Part shown: positions 1 through 13,471 of the stretch, one piece after another | How positions within the stretch are numbered: the stretch's first letter is position 1 | Layout of the letters: every line of letters starts with the position of its first letter | Origin: Streptomycetaceae bacterium | Lineage (GTDB): Bacteria; Actinomycetota; Actinomycetes; Nanopelagicales; Nanopelagicaceae | Assembly (NCBI GenBank): GCA_027490815.1 | Contig: JAIXXJ010000008.1 | Span: 1 to 46,002 of the forward strand | DNA: 46,002 bases | Direction: 5' to 3' | Made by a program: the position numbers and the translations under genes | Notes under the pieces: generated by a model | Seen by the model: only the letters and a program-made list of their open reading frames with translations | Database searches by the model: none | Told to the model about the DNA's origin: nothing

Positions 1-2
1 CT

Positions 3-215
3 GCAGTAGCAGCAGCACCAAAGAAGCGCCGTAAGAAGGCAGCAGCAAAGAAGGCTGCTCCAAAGCGCAAGAAGGCAGCAGCTAAGAAGGCAGCTCCAAA
101 GCGTCGCAAGAAGGCAGCAGCTAAGAAGGCAGCTCCAAAGCGTCGCAAGAAGAAGGCAGCTGCTCCAGCAGCAGCTCCAAAGCGTCGCCGCCGCAAGAAG
201 GCAGCAGCTAAGTAA
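3..215 (+). CDS. Histone-like DNA-binding protein, lysine/alanine-rich C-terminal tail (5' partial)
   Basis: The left window edge cuts this gene; 70 codons and the TAA stop (213-215) remain. The visible protein is almost only Ala, Lys, Arg and Pro, built from repeated AAPKRRKKAAAKK-type units, as in the basic tails of actinobacterial HU (HupB-type) or histone H1-like proteins that bind DNA non-specifically and compact the nucleoid. The globular domain is outside the window, so HU cannot be told from an H1-like protein. The DNA also repeats (aagaaggcagcagctaagaa units), so copy number may vary by slippage. A rho-independent terminator follows 16 bases after the stop. Family is inferred from composition only. 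Confidence 0.7.
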   Translation, partial: AVAAAPKKRRKKAAAKKAAPKRKKAAAKKAAPKRRKKAAAKKAAPKRRKKKAAAPAAAPKRRRRKKAAAK

Positions 216-230
216 GCATCGCTTATTAAA

Positions 231-261
231 AAACCCGCCACTTTATGTGGCGGGTTTTTTT
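231..261 (+). terminator. Rho-independent terminator of the histone-like gene
   Basis: An 11-bp perfect stem, AAACCCGCCAC (231-241) pairing with GTGGCGGGTTT (247-257), with a 5-nt loop and a run of T residues to 261. It lies just after the stop codon of the histone-like gene. From 262 to 306 the sequence is T-rich and holds no visible gene. Confidence 0.9.
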
Positions 262-306
262 AATTCCTTTTTTCTTTCTATTTCTTTTTTTCTTTACTTT
301 AACTTT

Positions 307-789
307 TTACTCGTTTTCAACTTCCTTGCGAAGAGGTATTTCAATCCGTTCAAATATCTGCGCTATCACTTGCTGATCGGCTTTGGTTATGTGGTCTAAA
401 AATCGGGCCCGGACGCTTTCCACATGATCAGGTGCTGCAGCAACAATTGCCTTCCAACCCTTTGGGGTCATGACAGCAAAGTAACCTCGCTTATCAACTG
501 GACATGGTTCGCGCTTTAGCCAGCCAGCTTTCTCCATCACCTTCATCCGGTGAGAAAGTCGAGAACGTGAGAGCAGAGCAATTTTTGCTAACTCGCTCAT
601 TCGCATTTGGCGATCTGGTGCATCACTGAGAAGTGCCAAGATTTCATAATCTGGAAGCGTTAGATCGTGCTCTTTAAGATCTGCATCAAGGGCTGACAAG
701 AGCTGGCGACTTGCGATGATGTATCTGCGCCAAGCAACCATTTCGCTGGGGGTTAACCACTTAGGTGCGGTAGCGTTTTCACGTGACAT
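307..789 (-). CDS. MarR family transcriptional regulator
   Basis: A 160-aa winged-helix protein of normal MarR length. The core HTH is seen around residues 62-90 (MSELAKIALLSRSRLSHRM), followed by the wing with the family's DKRGYFAVMTPKG pattern at about 100-112 and C-terminal dimerisation helices. MarR dimers usually repress their own and neighbouring genes until a ligand binds. The gene is divergent from the M13 peptidase gene. A -10 box TAGAAT lies exactly six bases before the ATG, so the transcript is probably leaderless, and a palindrome overlaps that promoter, which suggests autoregulation. The ligand is unknown. Confidence 0.88.
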   Translation of the reverse strand: MSRENATAPKWLTPSEMVAWRRYIIASRQLLSALDADLKEHDLTLPDYEILALLSDAPDRQMRMSELAKIALLSRSRLSHRMKVMEKAGWLKREPCPVDKRGYFAVMTPKGWKAIVAAAPDHVESVRARFLDHITKADQQVIAQIFERIEIPLRKEVENE

Positions 790-790
790 A

Positions 791-805
791 CGCGTATTCT
801 ACGCG
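791..805. promoter_or_regulatory. Palindromic operator over the marR promoter
   Basis: A perfect inverted repeat CGCGTA-TTC-TACGCG. It contains the minus-strand -10 box TAGAAT (796-801) and ends one base before the marR start codon. Its position and symmetry fit a self-repression site for the MarR dimer. The site is in the 57-bp divergent region, so it may also control the M13 peptidase gene. The function is inferred. Confidence 0.65.
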
Positions 806-846
806 AAATGTTGAAGATTCAACTATTTTCTTAAGGGGTTTATCTC

Positions 847-4647
<3,801 letters not shown>

Positions 4648-4653
4648 GAGTTG

Positions 4654-4659
4654 ATTCTA
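4654..4659 (-). promoter_or_regulatory. -10 box of the TRIC gene (leaderless)
   Basis: TAGAAT on the minus strand, then CAACTC, then the ATG at 4647. With the usual 6-7 base distance to the start site, transcription would begin at the start codon. Confidence 0.6.
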
Positions 4660-4715
4660 GTGGAGGAATTTAATCAAAAGCAGTTTTCTTGCCTGCTCTA
4701 CTGAGCGGAATAAAA

Positions 4716-5366
4716 TTAAGCGAATTTACCAGTGACTAAGAAATAGACGCGACGCGAAACAGAAACAGCGTGATCTGCATAGCGCTCGTAGTAACGGCCA
4801 AGAAGAGTTAAGTCCACAGCCGTTTCAACTCCGTGCTTCCAATTAGGCGCCACCAGCGCAGTAATCAACTGACGGTGAAGGTTGTCAATCTCGTCATCAT
4901 CTTTCTCAACTTCAAGAGCCATATCTGTATTTCGAGTATTGATAACCACGGCCGTTTTTCTAGCAATCTTTTCAGCAGCCTGTCCCAAGGATTCAAACAT
5001 TAAATAGAACTCGGCTGGAACAGCGGCCTGCGGGTGGCGAATTCTGGTGACTTTAGCGATGTGATGGGCTAGATCCCCCATGCGCTCAAGATCGGCGCTC
5101 ATGCGCAAGGCTGTTGCGAGCGCACGTAAATCTGATGCGACAGGTTGTTGCCTTGCCACGATATCGATAATCCGAGCATCTAAATCATGTTGAAAATCAT
5201 CAATGGCAATATCTGATGAAATGATCTCTTCGGCTAATCTCAAGTCGCCGGTCAATAATGATTGCGTTGCTTTTTGGATCGTGCCAGCAACCTTCTCGCA
5301 GAGATCAACAAGTGATTGTGAGACGCTATCTAATTCATCTTGGAAGACTGATCTAATGAGTGCCAT
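4716..5366 (-). CDS. phoU: Phosphate signalling regulator PhoU
   Basis: A 216-aa all-helical protein with two PhoU repeats; the metal-cluster type motifs are seen around residues 66-103 (ATALRMSADLERMGDLAHHI) and near the C-terminus (GRYYERYADHAVSVSRRV). PhoU links the Pst transporter to the sensor kinase and lowers the phosphate-starvation response when phosphate is plentiful. It is divergent from senX3-regX3, the same arrangement known for phoU and phoR-phoP in Streptomyces. A PHO-box-like array and the -10 box TATCTT (5373-5378) stand directly upstream, six bases before the ATG, so it is probably leaderless and RegX3-controlled. Confidence 0.95.
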   Translation of the reverse strand: MALIRSVFQDELDSVSQSLVDLCEKVAGTIQKATQSLLTGDLRLAEEIISSDIAIDDFQHDLDARIIDIVARQQPVASDLRALATALRMSADLERMGDLAHHIAKVTRIRHPQAAVPAEFYLMFESLGQAAEKIARKTAVVINTRNTDMALEVEKDDDEIDNLHRQLITALVAPNWKHGVETAVDLTLLGRYYERYADHAVSVSRRVYFLVTGKFA

Positions 5367-5372
5367 TGGGTA

Positions 5373-5427
5373 AAGATACGCGAAGGTAGTGAAAAAACGC
5401 AGTTGATCAGGTGAACAAATGGCAAAC
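5373..5427 (-). promoter_or_regulatory. PHO-box array and -10 box upstream of phoU
   Basis: Read on the minus strand, units in 11-nt phase begin at 5427 (GTTTGCCATTT), 5416 (GTTCACCTGAT), 5405 (CAACTGCGTTT, poor) and 5394 (TTTCACTACCT). They are followed, after 5 nt, by the -10 box TATCTT at 5378-5373 and, six bases later, the phoU ATG. PhoP/RegX3 sites in Streptomyces and mycobacteria are 11-nt direct repeats of GTTCACC type, so this is a probable RegX3 operator. It may also affect the divergent senX3 promoter. Confidence 0.75.
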
Positions 5428-5453
5428 TACTCAGTGCCGCCTAGAGGGGGCGA

Positions 5454-5459
5454 TAAGAT
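5454..5459 (+). promoter_or_regulatory. -10 box of senX3 (leaderless)
   Basis: TAAGAT followed by CGGGGT and the ATG at 5466. The six-base gap predicts that the transcript begins at or next to the start codon. The GGGG run is too near the ATG to act as a normal ribosome site. Confidence 0.55.
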
Positions 5460-5465
5460 CGGGGT

Positions 5466-6530
5466 ATGAGGCTTTTCCGCCAGGAATCACAGGTTCTAGA
5501 GCCTGATGCACTGCCTCCAGTACTGCTTGAGGCATTAGGGCAGCTGGATCAAAACGCTCTAGTACTTGCACCAGGTGAGGTCATTGTTTTTGCATCAGAA
5601 AACATTGATCACATAGGAATTTTGCGAGATGGCCTTATTCAAAGTCAAGAACTACTCGCCATTATTCGAGTGGTTAGAAGAACAAATAATAAACAAACAG
5701 GAACCATTGAAGTTCCCCGTGGGCCAATCGGTGAAGGGCGCCATGAGTTAACCGTCAACGTCATACCGCTTATTCGGGAGCAACTAGTCCTTGTTTTGCT
5801 CTCTGATGAAAGTCAGGCCCAAAGAATTCAAGATGTGCGCCGTGATTTTGTGGCAAATGTTTCACATGAATTGAAAACGCCAATTGGTGCGCTTTTGTTG
5901 CTCAGTGAAGCGGTATTAGGGGCAAAAGATGATCCTGCAGCAGTTGAAAAATTTGCAACCAGAATGCAAATTGAATCTAAACGGCTAACAGATTTAGTTC
6001 AAGAGATTATTAATCTTTCACGCTTACAGGATTCAGATCCACTCTCTGTCCCCTCAGAATTAAATGTTCAAGATTTAGTCAGTGAAGCGATAGATCAGAG
6101 CCAAGTAGGTGCAGATAGTCGAAAGATTGAGATTTTAACTGGTGAGATTGCCCATGGCGTTGTTCTTGGCGATCGTGATCAAATCATTATGGCGATACAA
6201 AACTTAGTTGAGAATGCAGTCAATTACTCACCTGAAGGCACCAAAGTAACTGTTTCAACGCTCATTGAAAATGGAATAGTTACAATCTCAATTACTGATC
6301 AAGGTATTGGTATTTCAGAAAGTGAACAGGACAGAATTTTTGAGCGCTTTTACAGAGTAGATCCGGCAAGATCTAGGCAAAGCGGTGGCACAGGTCTTGG
6401 ATTATCGATTGTAAAACACGTTGCCACCAATCATGGCGGCGAAGTAAGTGTATGGAGTGTGGAAAATGTGGGAAGCACGTTCTCTCTAAAGCTTCCACTT
6501 TTTTCTAAATCTGAAGGGGAAGTTGAATGA
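5466..6530 (+). CDS. senX3: Phosphate-sensing histidine kinase, SenX3/PhoR type
   Basis: A 354-aa sensor kinase. Residues 1-115 form a PAS-like region, the dimerisation helix carries the phospho-acceptor H134 (VSHELKTP), the N box begins at N246 (NLVENAVNYS), the G1 box at D278 (DQGIGIS), and a G2 box GGTGLGLS is near 307-314. It autophosphorylates and passes the phosphate to the response regulator that overlaps its end by 4 bases. Unlike mycobacterial SenX3, no N-terminal membrane helices are visible, so it may be cytosolic or held at the membrane through partners such as PhoU and Pst. Assignment as the phosphate kinase rests on the divergent phoU and the PHO boxes. Confidence 0.88.
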   Translation: MRLFRQESQVLEPDALPPVLLEALGQLDQNALVLAPGEVIVFASENIDHIGILRDGLIQSQELLAIIRVVRRTNNKQTGTIEVPRGPIGEGRHELTVNVIPLIREQLVLVLLSDESQAQRIQDVRRDFVANVSHELKTPIGALLLLSEAVLGAKDDPAAVEKFATRMQIESKRLTDLVQEIINLSRLQDSDPLSVPSELNVQDLVSEAIDQSQVGADSRKIEILTGEIAHGVVLGDRDQIIMAIQNLVENAVNYSPEGTKVTVSTLIENGIVTISITDQGIGISESEQDRIFERFYRVDPARSRQSGGTGLGLSIVKHVATNHGGEVSVWSVENVGSTFSLKLPLFSKSEGEVE

Positions 6531-7213
6531 CTAGTATCTTAATTGTTGAAGATGAATCATCATTTTCTGAAGCGTTGTCCTTTCTCCTAGGAAAGGAAGG
6601 CTATGAAGTTAAAATTGCAGAGACTGGAACTGAGGCAATTAAGAAGTTTAATGAGAACGGTGCAGATTTAGTCTTACTGGATCTCATGATTCCAGAAGTT
6701 TCAGGAGTTGAAGTCTGTAAGGCGATTAGGGCTACTTCTCAAGTTCCAATTATTATGCTCACTGCAAAGGACTCTGAAATCGATAAAGTTGTGGGCTTAG
6801 AACTAGGCGCAGATGACTATGTAACAAAACCTTATTCCTCTCGCGAATTAATGGCCAGAATTAAAGCTGTGTTGCGACGAGGAGCAAGTGAAGATGTTCC
6901 TTCGGAACATGGAATTCATTCGGTTGCAGGTATTCGCCTAGATACTGGGAAACACCAAGTTACAGTCAATGGAACACTGATTTCACTGCCTCTGAAGGAG
7001 TTTGAGCTGCTTGAGTTTCTCATGCGCAACTCAGGTCGAGTATTAACCCGAACGCAATTGATAGATCGTATTTGGGGCGGGGACTATTACGGGGACACAA
7101 AGACTCTTGATGTTCACATCAAGCGCCTTCGTTCGAAAATTGAAGCCGATCCAGCAAATCCAATATTGATTCAGACCATTCGCGGCCTTGGCTACAAACT
7201 AGAGGCTAACTAA
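6527..7213 (+). CDS. regX3: Response regulator RegX3/PhoP type
   Basis: A 228-aa OmpR/PhoB-family regulator. The receiver domain spans about 1-120 with acidic residues E8 and D9, phospho-acceptor D52 and K101; the winged-helix DNA-binding domain spans about 130-226 and ends in the typical IRGLGYKLE. Partner of the upstream kinase, with a 4-base ATGA overlap that suggests coupled translation. It is the likely binder of the 11-nt phased repeats before phoU, pstC and pstS. Its stop overlaps the end of the convergent MpaB-like gene by 8 bases. Confidence 0.93.
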   Translation: MTSILIVEDESSFSEALSFLLGKEGYEVKIAETGTEAIKKFNENGADLVLLDLMIPEVSGVEVCKAIRATSQVPIIMLTAKDSEIDKVVGLELGADDYVTKPYSSRELMARIKAVLRRGASEDVPSEHGIHSVAGIRLDTGKHQVTVNGTLISLPLKEFELLEFLMRNSGRVLTRTQLIDRIWGGDYYGDTKTLDVHIKRLRSKIEADPANPILIQTIRGLGYKLEAN

Positions 7214-8096
7214 GTCGTTTTATTCGGGCATGTGCTGCCACCATTGCAGGTGGCTCAGAGCCCAGTATTGCTAAGAAAATATCTAGCCCAACCCTGGAAA
7301 TCTTTAACCAGATTTTTGATCTCTTTTTTAAACCCAAAAGTTTGAGCTCCCTAGGATCAAGAGTTGCAATTGCAGCATTTGCAATTAACTTATAAAAGTA
7401 TTTTCCAGCACCATTAAATGGCGGATTCAAAATAAACTTAACAACTTCATCGGTGCGATCGGCGTGGCGTAAATCATTTTCTCTAAAATCATCAAGGGTG
7501 GCTTCTAACTCTTTAACTGATTGTGGGGCGCTCTTTAGGCCCAAAGCAACAGCACTTTTACTCCACTGGCTCACATAGACATCTGCGCCCTTATCGATTG
7601 GATAACCAAGAGCAAGGTGTGCCTTTAAAAATGAGTCAGTAAATGCACAGTGAACCCACAATAAAAAACGCGGATCTTTGGCTTTGTAGTTTTGTGTCTC
7701 ATTATTCTTATTTTTAAACTCACCCTTAACGTGCTCGTGCATTGCGTTCACTCGAGCTGCTTCTCTTTCAATTACCTCTGTTGATGCAAATGTTGTAACG
7801 GTTAACCAGCGAGTTGTTCCTGCAAGCCGGCCTAACGGATCGCTTTCATAGCGTGAATGTTCTGCAACACCAGAAAGAGGCGCTGGATGAGCGGCCTGTA
7901 ACAAAAGTGCTCGAACTCCCCCAACTAATGTTGCAATGCTGCCGTGCACCTGCCATACGGCGCTATCTGGTCCAAATAGCCCAATATCGTTACCGGTTTC
8001 AATTGATGCAACCCAATCTGGCCGACCATCTTTTGATCCTGAAACATTTTCACGGAACTTGTCGGCAAGTGGTTTGGTGAGTCTGGAATTAAGAAT
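7206..8096 (-). CDS. Oxygenase MpaB family protein (DUF2236), probable ATT start
   Basis: The family holds heme-dependent oxygenases such as MpaB and latex-clearing protein relatives; the substrate here is unknown. The core motif GGVRALLLQAAHP is followed by a DPLGRLAGT segment. The family's N-terminal motif GLFGPDSAVWQVHG is encoded upstream of the first conventional start (GTG at 7949), in an open frame that contains no ATG, GTG or TTG before the stop at 8112-8114. The only sensible initiator is ATT at 8096-8094, preceded by GGGAG (8107-8103) and a 6-base spacer inside the end of uppP. That gives 296 aa, normal for the family, and an 8-base overlap with uppP. A sequencing error near the junction is the other explanation. 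Confidence 0.8.
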   Translation of the reverse strand: MLNSRLTKPLADKFRENVSGSKDGRPDWVASIETGNDIGLFGPDSAVWQVHGSIATLVGGVRALLLQAAHPAPLSGVAEHSRYESDPLGRLAGTTRWLTVTTFASTEVIEREAARVNAMHEHVKGEFKNKNNETQNYKAKDPRFLLWVHCAFTDSFLKAHLALGYPIDKGADVYVSQWSKSAVALGLKSAPQSVKELEATLDDFRENDLRHADRTDEVVKFILNPPFNGAGKYFYKLIANAAIATLDPRELKLLGLKKRSKIWLKISRVGLDIFLAILGSEPPAMVAAHARIKRLS

Positions 8097-8925
8097 TGAT
8101 AACTCCCGTTGCTAAAAGAACGAGCAAAGTTGAGCCAAGTCCGATGCGATAGATGATGAAAGGCATAAAGCTTTTTGTCATAACAAACTTAATCAGCCAA
8201 GCGATTATAAGATATCCCACTACAAATGCAATTGCTGTTGCAGCTACGGTTTCTGAAAGAGAAAAGACGCTTGTGCTGACATCTTCAGTTAAACCTTGGC
8301 TTAACTGATAGAAACCACTGCCAAAGACTGCCGGAATTGCTAACAAAAACGAGTAACGAAGCGCAGATTCACGTGAATATCCAAGAGCGCGACCCATTGC
8401 AATAGTTGCACCTGAACGAGAAACCCCTGGAATAAGTGCCATGGCCTGAGCCAATCCATAATACAAACCATGCTTGTTAGTCAGTGTTGCTAAAGTTTTT
8501 TGCGAGCTACCAAACTTGTCTGCAATTCCCAAAATTACTCCAAAAACAATCAAGACAGTTGCGATGAGCCATAGTGAGCGCAAATCATTTTCAATAAAGT
8601 GTCGGCCAAAATATCCCAATACAACTATTGGAATTGATCCAATAATTATTAGCCATCCCATGCGTGATGCTTGTTTTTCTTGCAAATTGAGAACATTGGA
8701 TTTTCTTAAGCCCCGCAACCATGCACGCACGATTGCGGCTATGTCTTTACGGAAAAAGATTAGAACTGCAAGCTCTGTTCCGATCTGCGTGATCGCAGTA
8801 AAGCGAGCACCTGGATCCTGCGCCTTATCCATGAACTCACCAGCGATGCGAATATGGGCACTAGATGAGATGGGCAAAAACTCGGTCAGGCCTTGAATGA
8901 TGCCAAGCAAAATTGCTTCAAACAA
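8089..8925 (-). CDS. uppP: Undecaprenyl-diphosphatase UppP/BacA
   Basis: A 278-aa membrane enzyme that removes a phosphate from undecaprenyl diphosphate so the carrier lipid can be reused in cell-wall synthesis; it also gives bacitracin tolerance. Both catalytic regions are visible: EFLPISSSAH at about 15-24 and GVSRSGATIAMGRALGYSRES at about 165-185, within roughly eight hydrophobic segments. The start is TTG at 8925 with a strong GGAGAAGG ribosome site upstream. Its last codons contain the ribosome site and start of the downstream MpaB-like gene, so the two are translationally coupled. Confidence 0.95.
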   Translation of the reverse strand: MFEAILLGIIQGLTEFLPISSSAHIRIAGEFMDKAQDPGARFTAITQIGTELAVLIFFRKDIAAIVRAWLRGLRKSNVLNLQEKQASRMGWLIIIGSIPIVVLGYFGRHFIENDLRSLWLIATVLIVFGVILGIADKFGSSQKTLATLTNKHGLYYGLAQAMALIPGVSRSGATIAMGRALGYSRESALRYSFLLAIPAVFGSGFYQLSQGLTEDVSTSVFSLSETVAATAIAFVVGYLIIAWLIKFVMTKSFMPFIIYRIGLGSTLLVLLATGVINS

Positions 8926-8947
8926 GACCTTCTCCTAAACGCAGTTG

Positions 8948-8962
8948 TTAGCGCTAATAGTA
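8948..8962 (-). promoter_or_regulatory. Probable uppP promoter with palindrome
   Basis: A perfect palindrome TTAGCGCTAA (8948-8957) lies just downstream of a possible minus-strand -10 box TACTAT (8957-8962) and 23 bases before the uppP start. A regulator bound there would cover the transcription start. It also lies just after the katG stop, so it could have a different role. No -35 box is clear. Confidence 0.4.
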
Positions 8963-8966
8963 CTGA

Positions 8967-11162
<2,196 letters not shown>

Positions 11163-11264
11163 CTATTTTGATGCGATCTGCATTCTCAGCTTAAGCAAGG
11201 AAATATGACTCAATTGTTCTCACTATGTGGATTAACAGAGACAATTCTGCGTGTTGTAGATCAA

Positions 11265-11717
11265 TTAAGTCAGGCTCTTTAGCTGCTCAAGATGAGCGCC
11301 AATATGCCCACCACAGGATTTAACCCATGAAGTTAAATGAACAGGGCCTTTCTCAGGATGCACAGATGTCCTGTTCCAATCATCTGCAGAAGCATTTTTT
11401 AAGATCTCAAAATTCATGTTGTGTGTGGCCTCAAAAGATGCGATTGAAAGTGCGACGCTTCTTTTGTCATAGTGCAATCCATCTGGAAATTTTTCTTCAT
11501 CAAAGAGCACAATATTTGGGTTGTCCTCAGACAATGTTTTAGCAAATCGAGCACCAAACTGAATCTCTGAATCTGCCATGTGATGAATTACAAATGCAGG
11601 AGACCACCCACCATCTGATGGGGATTGAGTGAGTTTTTCTGTTGGCGTTGCCTTGGCTGCCTTGATGAAGGCCTGTGCATTTTGAGAGTACGTTTCAAGA
11701 AGTTCCTGTGGGTTCAT
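11265..11717 (-). CDS. DinB/YfiT-like four-helix protein
   Basis: A 150-aa protein of the DinB-like superfamily, metal-binding four-helix bundles often acting as thiol-dependent transferases (mycothiol or bacillithiol users). The metal triad fits H45 or H46 (VIHHMADSE) with H138 and H142 (GGHIGAHLEQL). The actual substrate is unknown. The -10 box TAGGAT (11724-11729) is six bases before the ATG, indicating a leaderless transcript. It is divergent from the mycoredoxin gene. It is not the DNA polymerase also called DinB. Confidence 0.82.
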   Translation of the reverse strand: MNPQELLETYSQNAQAFIKAAKATPTEKLTQSPSDGGWSPAFVIHHMADSEIQFGARFAKTLSEDNPNIVLFDEEKFPDGLHYDKRSVALSIASFEATHNMNFEILKNASADDWNRTSVHPEKGPVHLTSWVKSCGGHIGAHLEQLKSLT

Positions 11718-11723
11718 AGGTAG

Positions 11724-11729
11724 ATCCTA
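11724..11729 (-). promoter_or_regulatory. -10 box of the DinB-like gene (leaderless)
   Basis: TAGGAT, then CTACCT, then the ATG at 11717 on the minus strand; same six-base geometry as other leaderless genes here. Confidence 0.55.
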
Positions 11730-11814
11730 TATTCCTGGCTTGGGAAGATAAATAGAGGCAAAGTGATAGATAATAGGCGCAGGTTAAATCGCTGCGTTAG
11801 AAATGGAGCCAAAC

Positions 11815-12096
11815 ATGTCTCAATCACCCGTAGAGCAACTCGGAATCAAGGGGACAGATTTCGTCATGTTCAGCACGAATTGGTGTGGCTACTGCAAGCG
11901 CCTCAAGAGTCAATTAAATGAATCGGGTGTGGAGTTTCGCGAAGTCAACGTAGAAGAAGAGATTGAATACGCACCATTTGTGGAGCTAGTAAACGGTGGC
12001 AATCGCGTTGTTCCAACCCTACTTTTCTCAGATGGTTCATCTCTGACAAATCCTTCAGTGATTGCAGTTAGAGAAAAGATTGCATCGCTTTCCTAA
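11815..12096 (+). CDS. Mycoredoxin-like glutaredoxin
   Basis: A 93-aa thioredoxin-fold protein with the active site C24-G-Y-C27 after the first beta strand (FVMFSTNWCGYC) and a cis-Pro VVPTL segment. Mycoredoxins reduce mixed disulfides with mycothiol in actinobacteria; most have CxYC or CPYC sites. An ATG at 11803 is in frame, but GGAG at 11805-11808 sits inside that version and six bases before the ATG at 11815, so the later start is preferred. Its stop overlaps that of the convergent lipoprotein gene. Confidence 0.87.
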   Translation: MSQSPVEQLGIKGTDFVMFSTNWCGYCKRLKSQLNESGVEFREVNVEEEIEYAPFVELVNGGNRVVPTLLFSDGSSLTNPSVIAVREKIASLS

Positions 12097-12458
12097 CTTC
12101 CGATCGTTACACCAACTGATGAGCATCGCTTGGTAATTGAGGCGGTGATGGATTCAATATTCTCCTGTGACCCCTGCGCTGTTTGAGATTGACCAAGAGC
12201 ATCGATGAGTAATCCGATGTCTTCTGCAAGGCCAGTTGAAAGAAGAGATCTAGCTTGATCGCCGACGAGTGAATCAATTTGTGAACTCAATCCTGAATCG
12301 ACCAAGCCTGATTGATAAGCCTTTGTTATTCCACCAATTGTTGATGAAAGCGCTGTGCAAGCCGCAGCATCAGTGGCTTTTTTAGCAAGATCTCCAATCC
12401 CGCAACCCGTAAGTGCAACCAAAAGTGTTGAGGTGATCGAAATAGTTAAAATTCTCAT
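12093..12458 (-). CDS. Small predicted lipoprotein
   Basis: A 121-aa protein of unknown function. The N-terminus is a signal peptide ending in a lipobox LTGC (MRILTISITSTLLVALTGC), so it should be lipid-anchored on the outer face of the membrane. The rest is helical and Ala/Ser-rich with two more cysteines that might form a disulfide. A TTG at 12476 is an upstream alternative, but the ATG at 12458 gives a proper signal peptide and has the -10 box TATGTT (12465-12470) six bases upstream, so it is probably leaderless. Confidence 0.72.
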   Translation of the reverse strand: MRILTISITSTLLVALTGCGIGDLAKKATDAAACTALSSTIGGITKAYQSGLVDSGLSSQIDSLVGDQARSLLSTGLAEDIGLLIDALGQSQTAQGSQENIESITASITKRCSSVGVTIGS

Positions 12459-12464
12459 GATTTG

Positions 12465-12470
12465 AACATA
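12465..12470 (-). promoter_or_regulatory. -10 box of the lipoprotein gene (leaderless)
   Basis: TATGTT, then CAAATC, then the ATG at 12458 on the minus strand. It supports the ATG over the upstream TTG. Confidence 0.5.
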
Positions 12471-12592
12471 TTGCAATTTCCTGAGATTTCACTTAATTTC
12501 CCCTGCACGGATTCGGACTGTCTTTAACAAATGCAATCACTTACGGGTCTCCTAAACAATAGTGATGACAGGTGGATTGTTCTTAGGCCACT

Positions 12593-13456
12593 TTATGGAT
12601 TACAAAAATCACATTGAGATGGGTCCAAAAACTCCCTGATTACATCTCCGAGCTCTCGGTGCTCACATTTGGTGCATCCGAAGATTTCGCGCTTGATTGC
12701 ATTGGGTTTGATTTCACCACACCCAAGGCATTTCACGCCCCTCACGTAATCAACTCTTCCCCAACCCGGAACTTGGCACTTAACACAGAGTGTTGCAATT
12801 CTTTTAGCAAGAAGTGCAGCAACGTTTTTGATGTTTTTTTGTCTTGATGGAGAACAATGTGCGCGCAAATCAGATTCAATCACTACTTTTCCATCAAGTG
12901 AATTCTTAGCATTTAATTCGATTGCGTTCTCTAGTTCATCCCAAGATCCAATTCCTTTTACTACCGAACTCTTTGGTCCTGAATGAGGCGTAACGATTAA
13001 CTTATGGTTTGGAAAATCTACTTTCACCAGAAAAGCTGAAATCTCAGCCTCTGGTTCAGTAACAAGGTTTCCTGCACAAATATCAAAAGAGCGAAACACT
13101 TCAGAGATAACTAGGTCTTGCGTGTCATCAACAAAAACTAGGTATTCCACATTTGATGTAAAAAAACCAACTTCAGGATCTGGACCGATTGAGCCTTCTG
13201 AGGCCAAACCTAAAGGGATTCCAAGTTTGTTCATTCCTAACCGTGCCTTTGTAACTGCCGTTTCATAAGGCGGAAGTGTTCTCTCAACTTCTCCGCTAAA
13301 AGTGCCCAGTTGATCTGTATCTTCTTTACATTCGCTGATCTGTAAACCGACCAACTCTGAAAGCGGCGGAGCAATCAAAGGAAGTTTTTCGTGTTTTGTC
13401 GTAAGAACTGCGACCTGACCAAAGTATGGATGACTTTGTCTTATTTCTTGAGACAT
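12593..13456 (-). CDS. DUF6671-like protein with double zinc ribbon
   Basis: A 287-aa protein of unknown function. The N-terminal two thirds carry motifs I associate with the DUF6671 family: TKHEK near 20, DTDQLGTFSGE near 46-56, and LASEGSIGPDP near 83-93. The C-terminus has four CxxC pairs (CVKC, CLGC, CTKC, CDFC) between about 222 and 285, enough for two zinc sites. No known enzyme motif was recognised. It follows the small HTH gene by 15 bases on the same strand, so they form an operon next to the divergent sbtA gene. No Shine-Dalgarno is clear. Confidence 0.65.
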   Translation of the reverse strand: MSQEIRQSHPYFGQVAVLTTKHEKLPLIAPPLSELVGLQISECKEDTDQLGTFSGEVERTLPPYETAVTKARLGMNKLGIPLGLASEGSIGPDPEVGFFTSNVEYLVFVDDTQDLVISEVFRSFDICAGNLVTEPEAEISAFLVKVDFPNHKLIVTPHSGPKSSVVKGIGSWDELENAIELNAKNSLDGKVVIESDLRAHCSPSRQKNIKNVAALLAKRIATLCVKCQVPGWGRVDYVRGVKCLGCGEIKPNAIKREIFGCTKCEHRELGDVIREFLDPSQCDFCNP

Positions 13457-13471
13457 TTTCTGGAAATCTGC

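Noticed and set aside
1-212. Short tandem repeats that could suggest a CRISPR or satellite array
   Set aside because: They are in frame, code for a Lys/Ala-rich tail, have no unique spacers and end in a stop and terminator.
11265-11717. DNA polymerase IV (also named DinB)
   Set aside because: The protein is a 150-aa four-helix metal-binding type, without polymerase motifs.
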